Made by a program: the position numbers and the translations under genes. Positions 21,885 to 29,765 of a stretch of 62,369 nt of DNA are shown piece after piece. The notes below the pieces were generated by a model that was not told the DNA's origin, made no database searches, and saw only the letters and a program-made list of their open reading frames with translations. The DNA lies in contig NZ_LT635859.1 of the NCBI RefSeq assembly GCF_900128485.1, positions 328,872 through 391,240 of the forward strand, in the 5' to 3' direction. This DNA comes from Duodenibacillus massiliensis (lineage in GTDB: Bacteria > Pseudomonadota > Gammaproteobacteria > Burkholderiales > Burkholderiaceae_F). The first letter of the stretch is position 1. Each line of letters opens with the position of its first letter.

Positions 21885-22682
21885 ATGAAAACGACGGCCG
21901 ACGTTTTGGTCACCGAAGAAAACCGTACGGGCGGCATTCTCGTTGTGACCGGCGCAGAAACGGTGCCGGCGAACCCCGTCACGCGCCTTGCGTTTTTCTC
22001 TGACGCCGCCTGTGACCGGGGACCCGTTATCCGCCGCTTTGTCGAGTGGTTCAACCTCTGGGGGATGCCTCTCATTGAGACCCGCGGCAAAGAAGGCGCC
22101 TTTGAACGGGCCTTTACGATGACGGTGTGGCCTGCGGTGAAACCCAAGGGCCACGGCCCGCAGACCGTGCCCGAAACAGCGCGGGAGATTGCGGCTCTCA
22201 CAGAGGTTTTAAACGAGCGCAAACCGCGCCTCATCATCTTTCTCTCCTGCTACCTCTGGCAGGCTGTGAACACTGAAGCGGCGCTTCCCCTGGTTGAAAA
22301 AAGTCTCGGGCGAAGGCTTGATGCCGGCCGAAGAATCAGTTCGACGCGGCTGGCTGCCTACGAGCAGCACTTTGAGCGCGCCCGGATTCTTGCCCTGCCT
22401 CTGCCTTCCAAAAACACGACGGACGCCTTTGTCACGGCGCTGGCGCAGCCCGTGCAGCGCTTTTTTAAGGCAGCGGGCCTAGCGTCCGTGATGAAGACTG
22501 ATGCGGACGCCGAGCGCGCTGCTGAGTTTCTTGTGCTTGACCGTGAGGCAAGCATTCAGTGCATCAGGGCGGGCCTGCACATTTCAGTCGAAAAAGCCGC
22601 GGCGCTTTTTGAGAGTCTCGCGGGCGACGTGTGGGAAAAGGACGCCGCCGGGCGCCTGCTTTTAAAACGCCGGTCTCAGTAA
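21885..22682 (+). CDS. Unrecognised protein with an FtsK-gamma-like C-terminal winged helix
   Basis: 265 residues; I do not recognise the family. The last 52 residues (about 211-262; AAEFLVLDREASIQCIRAGL onward, ending AGRLLLKRR) align well with the FtsK gamma domain of this same window, sharing the spacing VL-x-x-R-x-x-S-x-x-x-I and KAA-x-L-x-E-x-L. The GYNRA core of FtsK is not kept, so KOPS recognition is not expected. The first 200 residues have alternating strands and helices; KPRLIIFLSCYLWQAVN (113-129) and LALPLPSKN (169-177) faintly recall uracil-DNA-glycosylase-like folds, which is speculation. It follows the response regulator by five bases with its own ATG, so it belongs to that operon or is read through from it. 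Confidence 0.7.
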   Translation: MKTTADVLVTEENRTGGILVVTGAETVPANPVTRLAFFSDAACDRGPVIRRFVEWFNLWGMPLIETRGKEGAFERAFTMTVWPAVKPKGHGPQTVPETAREIAALTEVLNERKPRLIIFLSCYLWQAVNTEAALPLVEKSLGRRLDAGRRISSTRLAAYEQHFERARILALPLPSKNTTDAFVTALAQPVQRFFKAAGLASVMKTDADAERAAEFLVLDREASIQCIRAGLHISVEKAAALFESLAGDVWEKDAAGRLLLKRRSQ

Positions 22683-22686
22683 CGCC

Positions 22687-22708
22687 AAAGGCTCCCGAAG
22701 GAGCCTTT
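22687..22708. terminator. Terminator between the orphan gene and htpX
   Basis: A 9-bp stem AAAGGCTCC / GGAGCCTTT closed by a CGAA tetraloop, symmetric so usable on both strands. The T-run is short (TTTGTGT). It lies between two convergent genes. Confidence 0.75.
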
Positions 22709-22729
22709 GTGTGCCGGCATTAAACCGGA

Positions 22730-23620
22730 TTAATACCCGAGCTTACGCAGCGCGGCGATACGGTCTTCGCACGAGGGGTGCGAGGCAAAGAGACTGCCGA
22801 TACCGCCTGAGATACCGAAGCCCTTCACAGAACCCGGCAGTTCCGCAGGCGTCATCGTTTCAAGGCGCTGCAGTGCGGCAATCATCGGTTCAGACGAACC
22901 CAAGAGTTTTGCGGAGCCTGCATCGGCGTGGTATTCACGCCAGCGGCTGAAGGCCGCGACAACGATACCGGCAAGAAAACCCAGGACGATATCCATCACA
23001 ATGCTCGTGATGAAGTAGCCGATACCGGGGCCTTCTTCTTCGTTACGCAGAATCTGACGGTCAACGACCCAGCCCACAATGCGGGAAATAAAGACCACAA
23101 AGGTGTTCATCACGCCCTGCACCAGCGTCATCGTCACCATGTCGCCGTTGGCGGCATGGCTGATTTCGTGACCGAGAACGGCTTCAACTTCCTTCTGATT
23201 CATGAGGCGCAAGAGGCCCGTGGAGACGCAGACCATGGAGCTGTTTTTTGTGGCGCCCGTGGCAAAAGCGTTGGGTTCACCCTCGTAGATACCGACTTCG
23301 GGCATCTTGATGCCGGCCTTATCCGACAGCTGACGGATCACGCCCACAAGCCACGTTTCAAGCCCGGGCTGGGGATTGTCCGTGTCAATCATCTGCACGC
23401 CCATGCTCATCTTGGCCATGGACTTACTCATCAGAAGCGAAATGATCGATCCGGCAAAGCCCACGACAAAGGCAAAGACCAAAAGCGACGTGATGTTCAG
23501 GCTCTTGCCGGCCATCTGGCCGAAGTTAATCCCGGTCAGAAGGCTCACCACATTGAGCACAATGCCGAGCATCACCACAATGGCAATGTTGGTCAGAATA
23601 AGAAGTGCAATACGCTTCAT
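22730..23620 (-). CDS. htpX: Membrane zinc metalloprotease HtpX
   Basis: Inner-membrane heat-shock protease (M48) that clears misfolded membrane proteins together with FtsH. The 296 residues have two N-terminal membrane helices (about 4-25 and 45-65), the zinc site HEISH at 151-155, two further hydrophobic segments after it, and the third-ligand motif REYHAD. The length is normal. It stands alone in its transcription unit, with a terminator downstream and about 200 bases upstream. Confidence 0.95.
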   Translation of the reverse strand: MKRIALLILTNIAIVVMLGIVLNVVSLLTGINFGQMAGKSLNITSLLVFAFVVGFAGSIISLLMSKSMAKMSMGVQMIDTDNPQPGLETWLVGVIRQLSDKAGIKMPEVGIYEGEPNAFATGATKNSSMVCVSTGLLRLMNQKEVEAVLGHEISHAANGDMVTMTLVQGVMNTFVVFISRIVGWVVDRQILRNEEEGPGIGYFITSIVMDIVLGFLAGIVVAAFSRWREYHADAGSAKLLGSSEPMIAALQRLETMTPAELPGSVKGFGISGGIGSLFASHPSCEDRIAALRKLGY

Positions 23621-23824
23621 AGTGAAAAAGGAAATTCCTCAAATAAAAGCTCCGGGCGACACACCCGAAACTCCCGTTGTTCTGATAACGCGCGGACAAA
23701 GGCCCGCACTCACCGGACACTTACCGTACCGGTTGATGCCGCTAAGTGTAACGGCAGGGTAGCCGCGCAAAGTTTTCACCGGTGCCTTTTTATTAACAAA
23801 TTGTGTTTCAGCCCGGACTAAGGT

Positions 23825-24550
23825 TTACCGCTGCGCCCAACCTTTCTTTCGCAGAAACTCAAGCACAAAGGGGCGGCGCTCTTTCCCGAGAATGGCGGGA
23901 AGCGTCTCAGCCCAGCTCACGTCCTTGCTGCCCGCCGTGCGGTTTTTGTAGTAGGCGCGCGAAACAGCGTCGTAGGCGGCCATCACGGCCGGGGCGGGCT
24001 CACTGTAGCTGTTTTCCATGACGGTGACTTCCAGAGGCAGGCGCGGCTTCAATTCATTCTTTTCCGCAGGGTACCCGAAGGCAAGCCCCAGAACCGGAAA
24101 GACGTTTTGAGGCAGCGCGAGAACGTCGTCCGCGCGGGCAATGCCGTTGCGGATGCCGCCCACAAAGACACCCCCGAGCCCGAAGCTCTCCAAAGCGGTC
24201 ATCGCGCTTTGCGCGACAATCCCTGTGTCGACGCACCCGAGGATCAATTGCTCCGTCCAGCCGAGGTCGGCTCCCGCCACCAGTTCAGCATTTCGGTACA
24301 TGTCCGCGCAGAACACCCAGAATTCGGGCGCCGTGAGCACGTGCTTTTGGTTGCCGGAGAGTTCATAAAAGGCTTGGCGCTTGGCGGCATCCGTCACGCG
24401 GATCACGGTCACAAGCTGCAGAAAGCTTGAGCTTGATGCCGCAAAGGCCGCTTCAAGGATTGCTTTTCTCACGCCCTCAGAAACAGTTTTGTCTTCGTAG
24501 GCACGCACCGAGCGGTGCACCTTCATCAAATCCACGGTTGCATTGGTCAT
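23825..24550 (-). CDS. NfsA-type NAD(P)H nitroreductase
   Basis: A 241-residue FMN-dependent reductase. The N-terminal pattern LMKVHRSVRAYEDKTVSEGV and the central TGIVAQSAMTALESFGLGGV then FPVLGLAFGYP place it in the NfsA/FRP branch of the nitroreductase family. It probably reduces nitro compounds, quinones or flavins with NADPH. GGGAGAG lies upstream of the ATG. It is divergent from darP with 88 bases between the starts. The physiological substrate is unknown. Confidence 0.88.
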   Translation of the reverse strand: MTNATVDLMKVHRSVRAYEDKTVSEGVRKAILEAAFAASSSSFLQLVTVIRVTDAAKRQAFYELSGNQKHVLTAPEFWVFCADMYRNAELVAGADLGWTEQLILGCVDTGIVAQSAMTALESFGLGGVFVGGIRNGIARADDVLALPQNVFPVLGLAFGYPAEKNELKPRLPLEVTVMENSYSEPAPAVMAAYDAVSRAYYKNRTAGSKDVSWAETLPAILGKERRPFVLEFLRKKGWAQR

Positions 24551-24638
24551 TTTTCTCTCCCGAAATCCTTACGGCGGGGCCGTTTTAACGGTCTCAAAGC
24601 AAAATAGTGCCGGCCGATTCCGTTATTATTGCCGCACT

Positions 24639-25217
24639 ATGGCAAAGAAACCTTTTTACGATACACGCGCCTGGGCTGACGAAGACGATGACGAAGGGTA
24701 CGACCGGCCGTCAAAGTCTCAGCGCAAACGCGACTGCGATGAACTGCAAAGCCTCGGCAAGGACCTCACGGGCTTAACCGACGAGCAGCTCTCCTTAATC
24801 GATCTTCCCGAAGACACGGCGCTTGCAATCCGCGACTTTCGCGCGATGAAAAGCTTCGGAGCACAGCGGCGTCAACTGCAGTTAATCGGCAAACTCATGC
24901 GGCAACTCGATGCCGAGGCCGTTAAAGAAGCCATTGCCCGCGCTACCGGCGACTCCCGAGCGGCGGCTGCCGCGCACAAACGCGCGGAAAAAGCCCGCGA
25001 AGAGCTTCTCACGAAAGACGAAGCGCTCACCGCCTACGCTCAACTCCATCCGGCACTGGAAATTCAGCGCCTGAGGCAACTCATCCGTCAGGCCCGAAAG
25101 GAGCGCGATGCCGGCAAACCCGCCAAGGCCTTCCGCGAGGTCTACCGCGTCTGCTACGCCGAGGAGCTCCCACCCCTCACGCTTGAAGCGCGCAGTGAAG
25201 AAGACGAAGAAAACTGA
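24639..25217 (+). CDS. darP: Ribosome-associated protein DarP (YjgA, DUF615)
   Basis: A 192-residue highly charged helical protein. In E. coli the family associates with 50S precursors and helps late assembly. The typical features are the acidic start (WADEDDDEGYDRPSKSQRKR), LPEDTALAIRDFRAMKSFGA and the C-terminal HPALEIQRLRQLIRQARKE. The start at 24639 is where homology begins. The following gene (Mog fusion) begins 24 bases later on the same strand, the arrangement seen in Burkholderiales, where yjgA is followed by mog. Confidence 0.92.
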   Translation: MAKKPFYDTRAWADEDDDEGYDRPSKSQRKRDCDELQSLGKDLTGLTDEQLSLIDLPEDTALAIRDFRAMKSFGAQRRQLQLIGKLMRQLDAEAVKEAIARATGDSRAAAAAHKRAEKAREELLTKDEALTAYAQLHPALEIQRLRQLIRQARKERDAGKPAKAFREVYRVCYAEELPPLTLEARSEEDEEN

Positions 25218-25241
25218 TTTTTTCCTTTGGGACGCATTTCA

Positions 25242-26852
25242 ATGTCTGTGAAACGCACAACGGAAAACGAGCTCATTGTCGGGCTCGTTTCGATTTCTGA
25301 CCGGGCCAGTGCCGGCATCTACCGTGACGAGGGGATTCCGGCTCTGGAAGCCTGGCTTACCGACGCCGTCACAACGCCTCTCTCCCTTCATAAGCGCCTC
25401 ATCGCCGATGAGCGCTACGTGATTGAAAACACCCTGCGTGACCTCGTTGATAACGAAGGCTGTGACCTCGTTCTTACCACGGGCGGCACGGGTCCGGCCC
25501 TACGGGACGTGACGCCCGAGGCAACGCTCGCCGTCGCCACCCGCGAAATGCCGGGATTCGGCGAACAGATGCGGCGCATTTCGCTGCACTTTGTTCCCAC
25601 GGCCATTCTCTCGCGCCAGGTGGCGGTCCTTCGTGAAATTCCGGGGCACGCGGCGCTGATCATCAATCTCCCGGGCCAGCCCAAGGCGATTTCCGAGACG
25701 CTCGGGGGCTTTTATGACGATGACGGGCACGTCATTGAACCCGGTATTTTTGCCGCAGTCCCCTACTGCATTGATCTGATCGGCGGCCCCTACATCGAAA
25801 CGGATCCGGACGTTGTGAAGGCCTTTCGCCCCAAGAGCGCCCGTAAGCCCGAAGCGGCGCCTGCGAAAGAACCCCCTGCGGCGGTTTCCGAGACACCTGC
25901 CGCACCGCAGGAAGCTCCGCAGCACGCGCCTCAAATGCCACAGGCTGCCTCCGCGGCTGCAGCCGCCGGCCACGTCCCGGGTTTCCGCGGGCCTGAAGCG
26001 GGTTTAACGCCCCCTGTACAGGCACCCCGCGCGCCGCAGAGCGCGCAGAATCCGGCGCACGAAGCCCCTGTGCACGAGCGGCGCGATGACCGGCCGCGCA
26101 TGAGCCCTGAAGCCATTGCCCGCCGCTCCGTGCAGCGCGGCGTGCCGCTTTTTAACGAGCGCCCCCAGCGCCCTGCGGAGCAGCCTCTCAAAGTTTTTGT
26201 AAAAGACTCGACCTCTGACGGCGACATTCCCTGCACCGTGATTTGGCTCCACGGCATGGGTACCGACGCGCATGACTTTGAGCCGTTTGCGCAGGAACTC
26301 ATTGACTTCGGGGGGCCGGCAGCCCGGTTTTTGTTCCCGCAGGCGCCTGTGATTCCCATTACGGCGCATCAGGGCTGGCGGGGTACCGCCTGGTTTGACG
26401 TGCTCTCCATGGATTTTGAAGGACCGGAAGATGAGCGCGGGATCCGCGCCATGCACCAGAAGGTGACGCAGGTCATCAACGAAGTGCTCTCCACGGGGCA
26501 GGATCCGCAGCGGCTCTTTATCGGGGGCTTTTCGCAGGGCGCGGCGATGGCGCTTTACAGCGGCCTGAGGCAAACGCGGCCCCTCGCCGGAATCATTGCG
26601 CTTTCGGGCTTTTTGCCGCTCGCGCAGACGTTGCCCGCTGAAATCACGGCCGCGGGCCGCGCGACACCGGTCTTTATGGCGCACGGCGCCTTTGACAGCA
26701 TCGTAAGCCCCATGGTCGCCCGCAAGAGCGCCGATGTGGTGGAAAACTGCGTGCAGACCCTCATCTGGCGCGAGTACAACATGGACCATGAACTCTGCCC
26801 CGATGAACTCACGCACATCGCGCAGTTTATGAATACGGCTTTAGAAGGCTGA
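25242..26852 (+). CDS. Fusion of molybdopterin adenylyltransferase (Mog) and a carboxylesterase
   Basis: 536 residues in two enzymes. Residues about 1-190 are Mog/MoaB-like: TTGGTGPALRDVTPEAT at 79-95 and INLPGQPKAISE at 141-152, the MPT-binding signature; this half adenylylates molybdopterin before MoeA. Residues about 197-312 are a Pro/Ala/Glu-rich linker. Residues about 318-535 are an Abhydrolase_2 carboxylesterase/phospholipase with WLHGMG (335-340), nucleophile in GGFSQGAA (Ser431), Asp485 (GAFDS) and His516 (MDHELCP), a complete triad. The two genes are neighbours in related bacteria, so the fusion joins existing neighbours. I see no stop or frameshift across the linker. The start is the ATG at 25242; an in-frame TTG lies 15 bases upstream. 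Confidence 0.9.
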   Translation: MSVKRTTENELIVGLVSISDRASAGIYRDEGIPALEAWLTDAVTTPLSLHKRLIADERYVIENTLRDLVDNEGCDLVLTTGGTGPALRDVTPEATLAVATREMPGFGEQMRRISLHFVPTAILSRQVAVLREIPGHAALIINLPGQPKAISETLGGFYDDDGHVIEPGIFAAVPYCIDLIGGPYIETDPDVVKAFRPKSARKPEAAPAKEPPAAVSETPAAPQEAPQHAPQMPQAASAAAAAGHVPGFRGPEAGLTPPVQAPRAPQSAQNPAHEAPVHERRDDRPRMSPEAIARRSVQRGVPLFNERPQRPAEQPLKVFVKDSTSDGDIPCTVIWLHGMGTDAHDFEPFAQELIDFGGPAARFLFPQAPVIPITAHQGWRGTAWFDVLSMDFEGPEDERGIRAMHQKVTQVINEVLSTGQDPQRLFIGGFSQGAAMALYSGLRQTRPLAGIIALSGFLPLAQTLPAEITAAGRATPVFMAHGAFDSIVSPMVARKSADVVENCVQTLIWREYNMDHELCPDELTHIAQFMNTALEG

Positions 26853-26874
26853 TACGCCTTTTTGCCGTCTTCTC

Positions 26875-26915
26875 TTCCCGCCTTTTCCTCCAAGGAAAAA
26901 CGGCGGGAAATTTTT
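26875..26915 (+). terminator. Rho-independent terminator after the Mog fusion gene
   Basis: A stem TTCCCGCC / GGCGGGAA continued inward by TTTTCC / GGAAAA, followed by TTTTT. It is a strong terminator on the plus strand. Confidence 0.88.
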
Positions 26916-26917
26916 GC

Positions 26918-27067
26918 TCAGCGTTTGCCGGGCGCGTCTTTTGTCTTTTTGACGGCCGGGTTCTTCTGCTTTTGATCCTTGCCGTCCGTGGCACGGTCAT
27001 GGGCGGCCTTGGCCGCATCAGTGTACGGGTTTTTAACGGCATCGGAAAAGTCGTATTCGTCGCGCAT
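26918..27067 (-). CDS. Small basic protein with an antitoxin-like N-terminus
   Basis: 49 residues starting MRDEYDFSDAVKNPYTDAAK. The MRDEYDFS-x-x-x-x-NPY start is typical of short antitoxins of CopG/ribbon-helix-helix type, but the DNA-binding ribbon that should follow is absent and the rest is a lysine-rich low-complexity tail. The start is chosen at 27067 because AAGGA lies upstream and homology begins there; a longer frame reaches 27229. I take it as a truncated antitoxin gene or a degenerate small gene. It lies downstream of a decayed ATPase gene on the same strand, so both may be remnants of one accessory locus. Confidence 0.45.
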   Translation of the reverse strand: MRDEYDFSDAVKNPYTDAAKAAHDRATDGKDQKQKNPAVKKTKDAPGKR

Positions 27068-27137
27068 GATGTTCGTTGTCCTTGCGGGATACGTTGTCGG
27101 GAAATCTTTGGGGGCTGTGCTTTTTAACAGCGGGAAT

Positions 27138-27491
27138 TCATCGTCCGGCATCGGAAAGTCCAGAAAGTCCGCACCGTAAAAAGGCTGCGAGCGAAACACC
27201 GTTTCTGCGGCCCGCTTTGACCGGATCAAAACTGAGTCCCGGACTTTTGCCGGACACGGAGCTCAAAAGTCTCTCAACGGCGGCCCCGCCGGTTTTTGCA
27301 GTTTCCAGATCCGCGTACACCACGAGCGCTTTTCCCGAAAGCACCGCAATGAGATCCTCCCGGAGAAACGTTGTCTAGCCTGCGCCCCTCGGAGCAACGA
27401 GAAAGAGTCCGGCGCGTGAGGTGAGAATGTCAGGCTCAAAAAAGCGCCGGGCCAAAGCCAGAGCCAATTCGGGACGGTGAGAAACCGGCAT
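27138..27491 (-). pseudogene. Broken P-loop ATPase gene, stop codon at the Walker A lysine
   Basis: Read on the minus strand from the ATG at 27491 the frame gives a helix ending in RRFFEPDILTSRAGLFLVAP, then RGAG, then a TAG (27375-27377), and continues in the same frame TTFLREDLIAVLSGKALVVY. The ungapped reading is a P-loop GAG-K-TTF whose lysine codon (AAG) has become TAG by one base change. After about 80 further codons the frame ends at 27138, and the rest of the ATPase is missing. I recognise it as an AAA/archaeal-ATPase-like protein by this N-terminal pattern only. The gene is both nonsense-mutated and 3'-truncated. Confidence 0.72.
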
Positions 27492-27792
27492 TACGCAAGC
27501 CGCACGGACCAGAAAAAATTCAGAACCCCCGATTCTACGAAACCGCTTGCCCGCCTACACGGTTTTGCGGACCGTACTTTCAGACCATGCCCAGCTCTTC
27601 GTCAAGTCTCCTCTCTTTGACATGAGTACGGGGTACTTAGTGGGTTTACCCCTGCATAATCCCAACGTTAAGTTTCGCATCAGCTCACAATCGGGTTAAG
27701 TCCCTGAAAAGAAGGACTTTCCCCTTTGAGGGCGACACAAACACAAGAACTGCCTGATACACAAAGGCATCAGTCAAAGCAGGAGAATGAAG

Positions 27793-29307
27793 ATGTCCAA
27801 TACGGATCTCACCCGCCGCGGGCTCTTAAAGAGCTCGATTCTCGGAGCAGCCGCCGCGGGCGCTGCCGGTTTCGGCATGACCGCCACCGCGGAAGCGGCC
27901 CCGGCCAAAAAAATGAGCGGCACCTATGACGCGATCGTTCTGGGTGCCGGCCCCGCAGGCCTTATTGCCGCCATTACCGCGCACGACATGGGCGCCAAGG
28001 TCTGCGTCATGGAAAAGTGCGACCGTCCCGACGGCAACGCCATTTACGCCCTGGGGTCAGTCTGCGGCTGGGGTACGCGTCATCAGAAGGAACAGGGTAT
28101 CACCGATACGGCCGACGCCTTCTACGCGATGATGATGGACATCAGCAAGCAGATGGGTGATCCGGCCTTAAACCGCACCTACACCGACAACATTTCCGCA
28201 GGCATTGACTGGCTCGAAAAGGATATCGGCGTTAAGTTCGGCAAGATCCGTCCGATGCCTTATCCGCGTCTCGGCCGCACCTGCCGCGTGGTGGGTGATA
28301 AGAGCAAGGGCATGACCGGGGGCGCTGCGCTCGTTCAAAAGCTCCTGGAAGCCTGCGCCAAGCGCGGTATTGAAATCAAGTACCAGCATAAGGCCGTGGA
28401 ACTTCTCACGAACGAAGCCCTGCAGGTCACGGGCGTCAAGGTTCAGACCCCGACGCGCCAGCTCTACTTCCGTTCACGCGGCGGCGTTCTGATTGCAACG
28501 GGCGGCTTTTCCGCCAACCCCGGCCTCGTTGACCAGTACATCGGCGGCTGGGCCACACGCATGGTGCTTCGCGGTTCCCGCCACACCACGGGCGAAAACA
28601 TTACGCTCACGGCTCCGCTTTTCACGAAGTTTGTGAACATGGATCAGTTCCACTCCGGCCCGATCCTTGGGAAAACCCACGTGAACCCCGCCGATGTTCT
28701 CAATTCCGGCTACGGCGTGCAGGTGAACACTTCGGGCGTGCGTTACATGGATGAAAACAACACGTACGTCATTAAGGCCCGTACGACGGCGCAGAAGACT
28801 TTGGACAACTACGCCTGGGTGATCGTTGACAGCGACTGCTCGGTGCTGGACCGCGTCATTCCGAAGTTTGATACCTTGAACAACCCCTACGGCAAGGCCG
28901 ATACGATTGAAGAGCTCTGCAAGCAGGTGAACCTCCCGGTTGCCAAGGTCAAGAAGGTTGTGGACCAGTATAACGAAGCACTTAAAGCCAACAAGCTCGA
29001 CGAGATGGTTCCGCCCTGCAACTACAAGAAGCCCCATCCGATTGCCAAGGCCCCGTTCTACGCCGTTCCCTTCCAGGGCGGCATGACCGCGACCTTCGGC
29101 GGTCCCTTGATCAACACCAAGGCTGAAGTGCAGAACTTGGACGGCGAAAGCATCAAGGGCCTGTACGCTGCGGGTAACTCCGCGGGCGGCATCTTCTTTC
29201 ACAACTACGCGGGCGGCGCTCAGCTCGGTGCCGCGACCGTGTTCGGCCGCATTGCGGGCGCTGAGATGGTGAAGCGCGCCAAGGCTGCCAAGGCTAAGAA
29301 GATCTAA
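27793..29307 (+). CDS. Tat-exported FAD-binding flavoprotein, fumarate-reductase/flavocytochrome c type
   Basis: A 504-residue periplasmic flavoprotein. The twin-arginine signal is TRRGLLKSS at residues 7-15 with a hydrophobic stretch ending at AEAAPA. The FAD_binding_2 dinucleotide fold follows (AIVLGAGPAGLIAAI), and the C-terminus carries the FAD-contacting GLYAAGNSAGG and FGRIAGAEM. It lacks its own haem domain. With the small cytochrome c encoded 18 bases downstream it makes a two-subunit reductase; electrons come from a quinol dehydrogenase by way of the cytochrome. The acceptor (fumarate, urocanate, another enoate) is not determinable here. AGGAG lies seven bases before the ATG at 27793, so I prefer it to the ATG two codons upstream. 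Such pairs are numerous in Sutterellaceae. Confidence 0.9.
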   Translation: MSNTDLTRRGLLKSSILGAAAAGAAGFGMTATAEAAPAKKMSGTYDAIVLGAGPAGLIAAITAHDMGAKVCVMEKCDRPDGNAIYALGSVCGWGTRHQKEQGITDTADAFYAMMMDISKQMGDPALNRTYTDNISAGIDWLEKDIGVKFGKIRPMPYPRLGRTCRVVGDKSKGMTGGAALVQKLLEACAKRGIEIKYQHKAVELLTNEALQVTGVKVQTPTRQLYFRSRGGVLIATGGFSANPGLVDQYIGGWATRMVLRGSRHTTGENITLTAPLFTKFVNMDQFHSGPILGKTHVNPADVLNSGYGVQVNTSGVRYMDENNTYVIKARTTAQKTLDNYAWVIVDSDCSVLDRVIPKFDTLNNPYGKADTIEELCKQVNLPVAKVKKVVDQYNEALKANKLDEMVPPCNYKKPHPIAKAPFYAVPFQGGMTATFGGPLINTKAEVQNLDGESIKGLYAAGNSAGGIFFHNYAGGAQLGAATVFGRIAGAEMVKRAKAAKAKKI

Positions 29308-29325
29308 CCCAGGGGAGAATTTGAA

Positions 29326-29658
29326 ATGATGATGAAGACTTTTGCTGCCGCTCTCGCCCTTGCTGCGGGTCTTATGCTCGCCGACGGCTCTGCCGTTGCC
29401 GCTGAACAGACCCTCCAGCAGTTTCACGGTAAAAACTGGCCCGTTGCCAAAGACGGTTTCGTTCAGAAGAACCAGTGCCTGAAGTGCCACGTTTCCTACG
29501 AAGCGCTGGCAGAACAGACAAAGAACGTCACCCCCAACCCCCATGTGTCGCATCAGGGTGCCGTGGACTGCCAGGAATGCCATCAGGCCAATAAGCCCTT
29601 TAAGGACGTGAAGCTCATGTGCAACGACTGCCACAACTTCACGCTGAAAAAGAAGTAA
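29326..29658 (+). CDS. Periplasmic triheme cytochrome c subunit
   Basis: 110 residues with a Sec signal peptide (cleavage after about Ala26) and three CXXCH haem sites: CLKCH (51-55), CQECH (82-86) and CNDCH (99-103). Extra histidines (His73, His76) may serve as distal ligands. It resembles the cytochrome domain of flavocytochrome c3, which usually has four haems; I count only three CXXCH motifs. It would pass electrons to the flavoprotein encoded just upstream. AGGGGAG precedes the ATG cluster at 29326. Transcription ends at the hairpins that follow. Confidence 0.92.
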   Translation: MMMKTFAAALALAAGLMLADGSAVAAEQTLQQFHGKNWPVAKDGFVQKNQCLKCHVSYEALAEQTKNVTPNPHVSHQGAVDCQECHQANKPFKDVKLMCNDCHNFTLKKK

Positions 29659-29670
29659 TCGGCATACATC

Positions 29671-29744
29671 ACCGGCCGGAGGACACTAATCCGGCCGGTC
29701 AAAGAAAAACCCGGAGCGCTTTTTACGGCGTTTCCGGGTTTTTT
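29671..29744. terminator. Two hairpins ending the cytochrome and asd transcripts
   Basis: First an ACCGGCCGG / CCGGCCGGT stem (29671-29699) without a T-run, then AAAAACCCGGA / TCCGGGTTTTTT (29705-29744) with T-runs on both strands. The second is a bidirectional Rho-independent terminator between the convergent cytochrome and asd genes. Confidence 0.88.
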
Positions 29745-29765
29745 GTCGGTCTTTAAAAACGCGGC

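Noticed and set aside
21468..22237. Frames of 228 and 169 codons opposite the response regulator and the orphan gene
   Set aside because: Arg/Ser-rich antisense shadows; the plus-strand genes have motifs and good spacing.
27375..27377. TAG in the ATPase gene as a recoded (pyrrolysine or selenocysteine-like) codon
   Set aside because: The codon replaces a Walker A lysine and the gene is also truncated, so a simple nonsense mutation is the better explanation.
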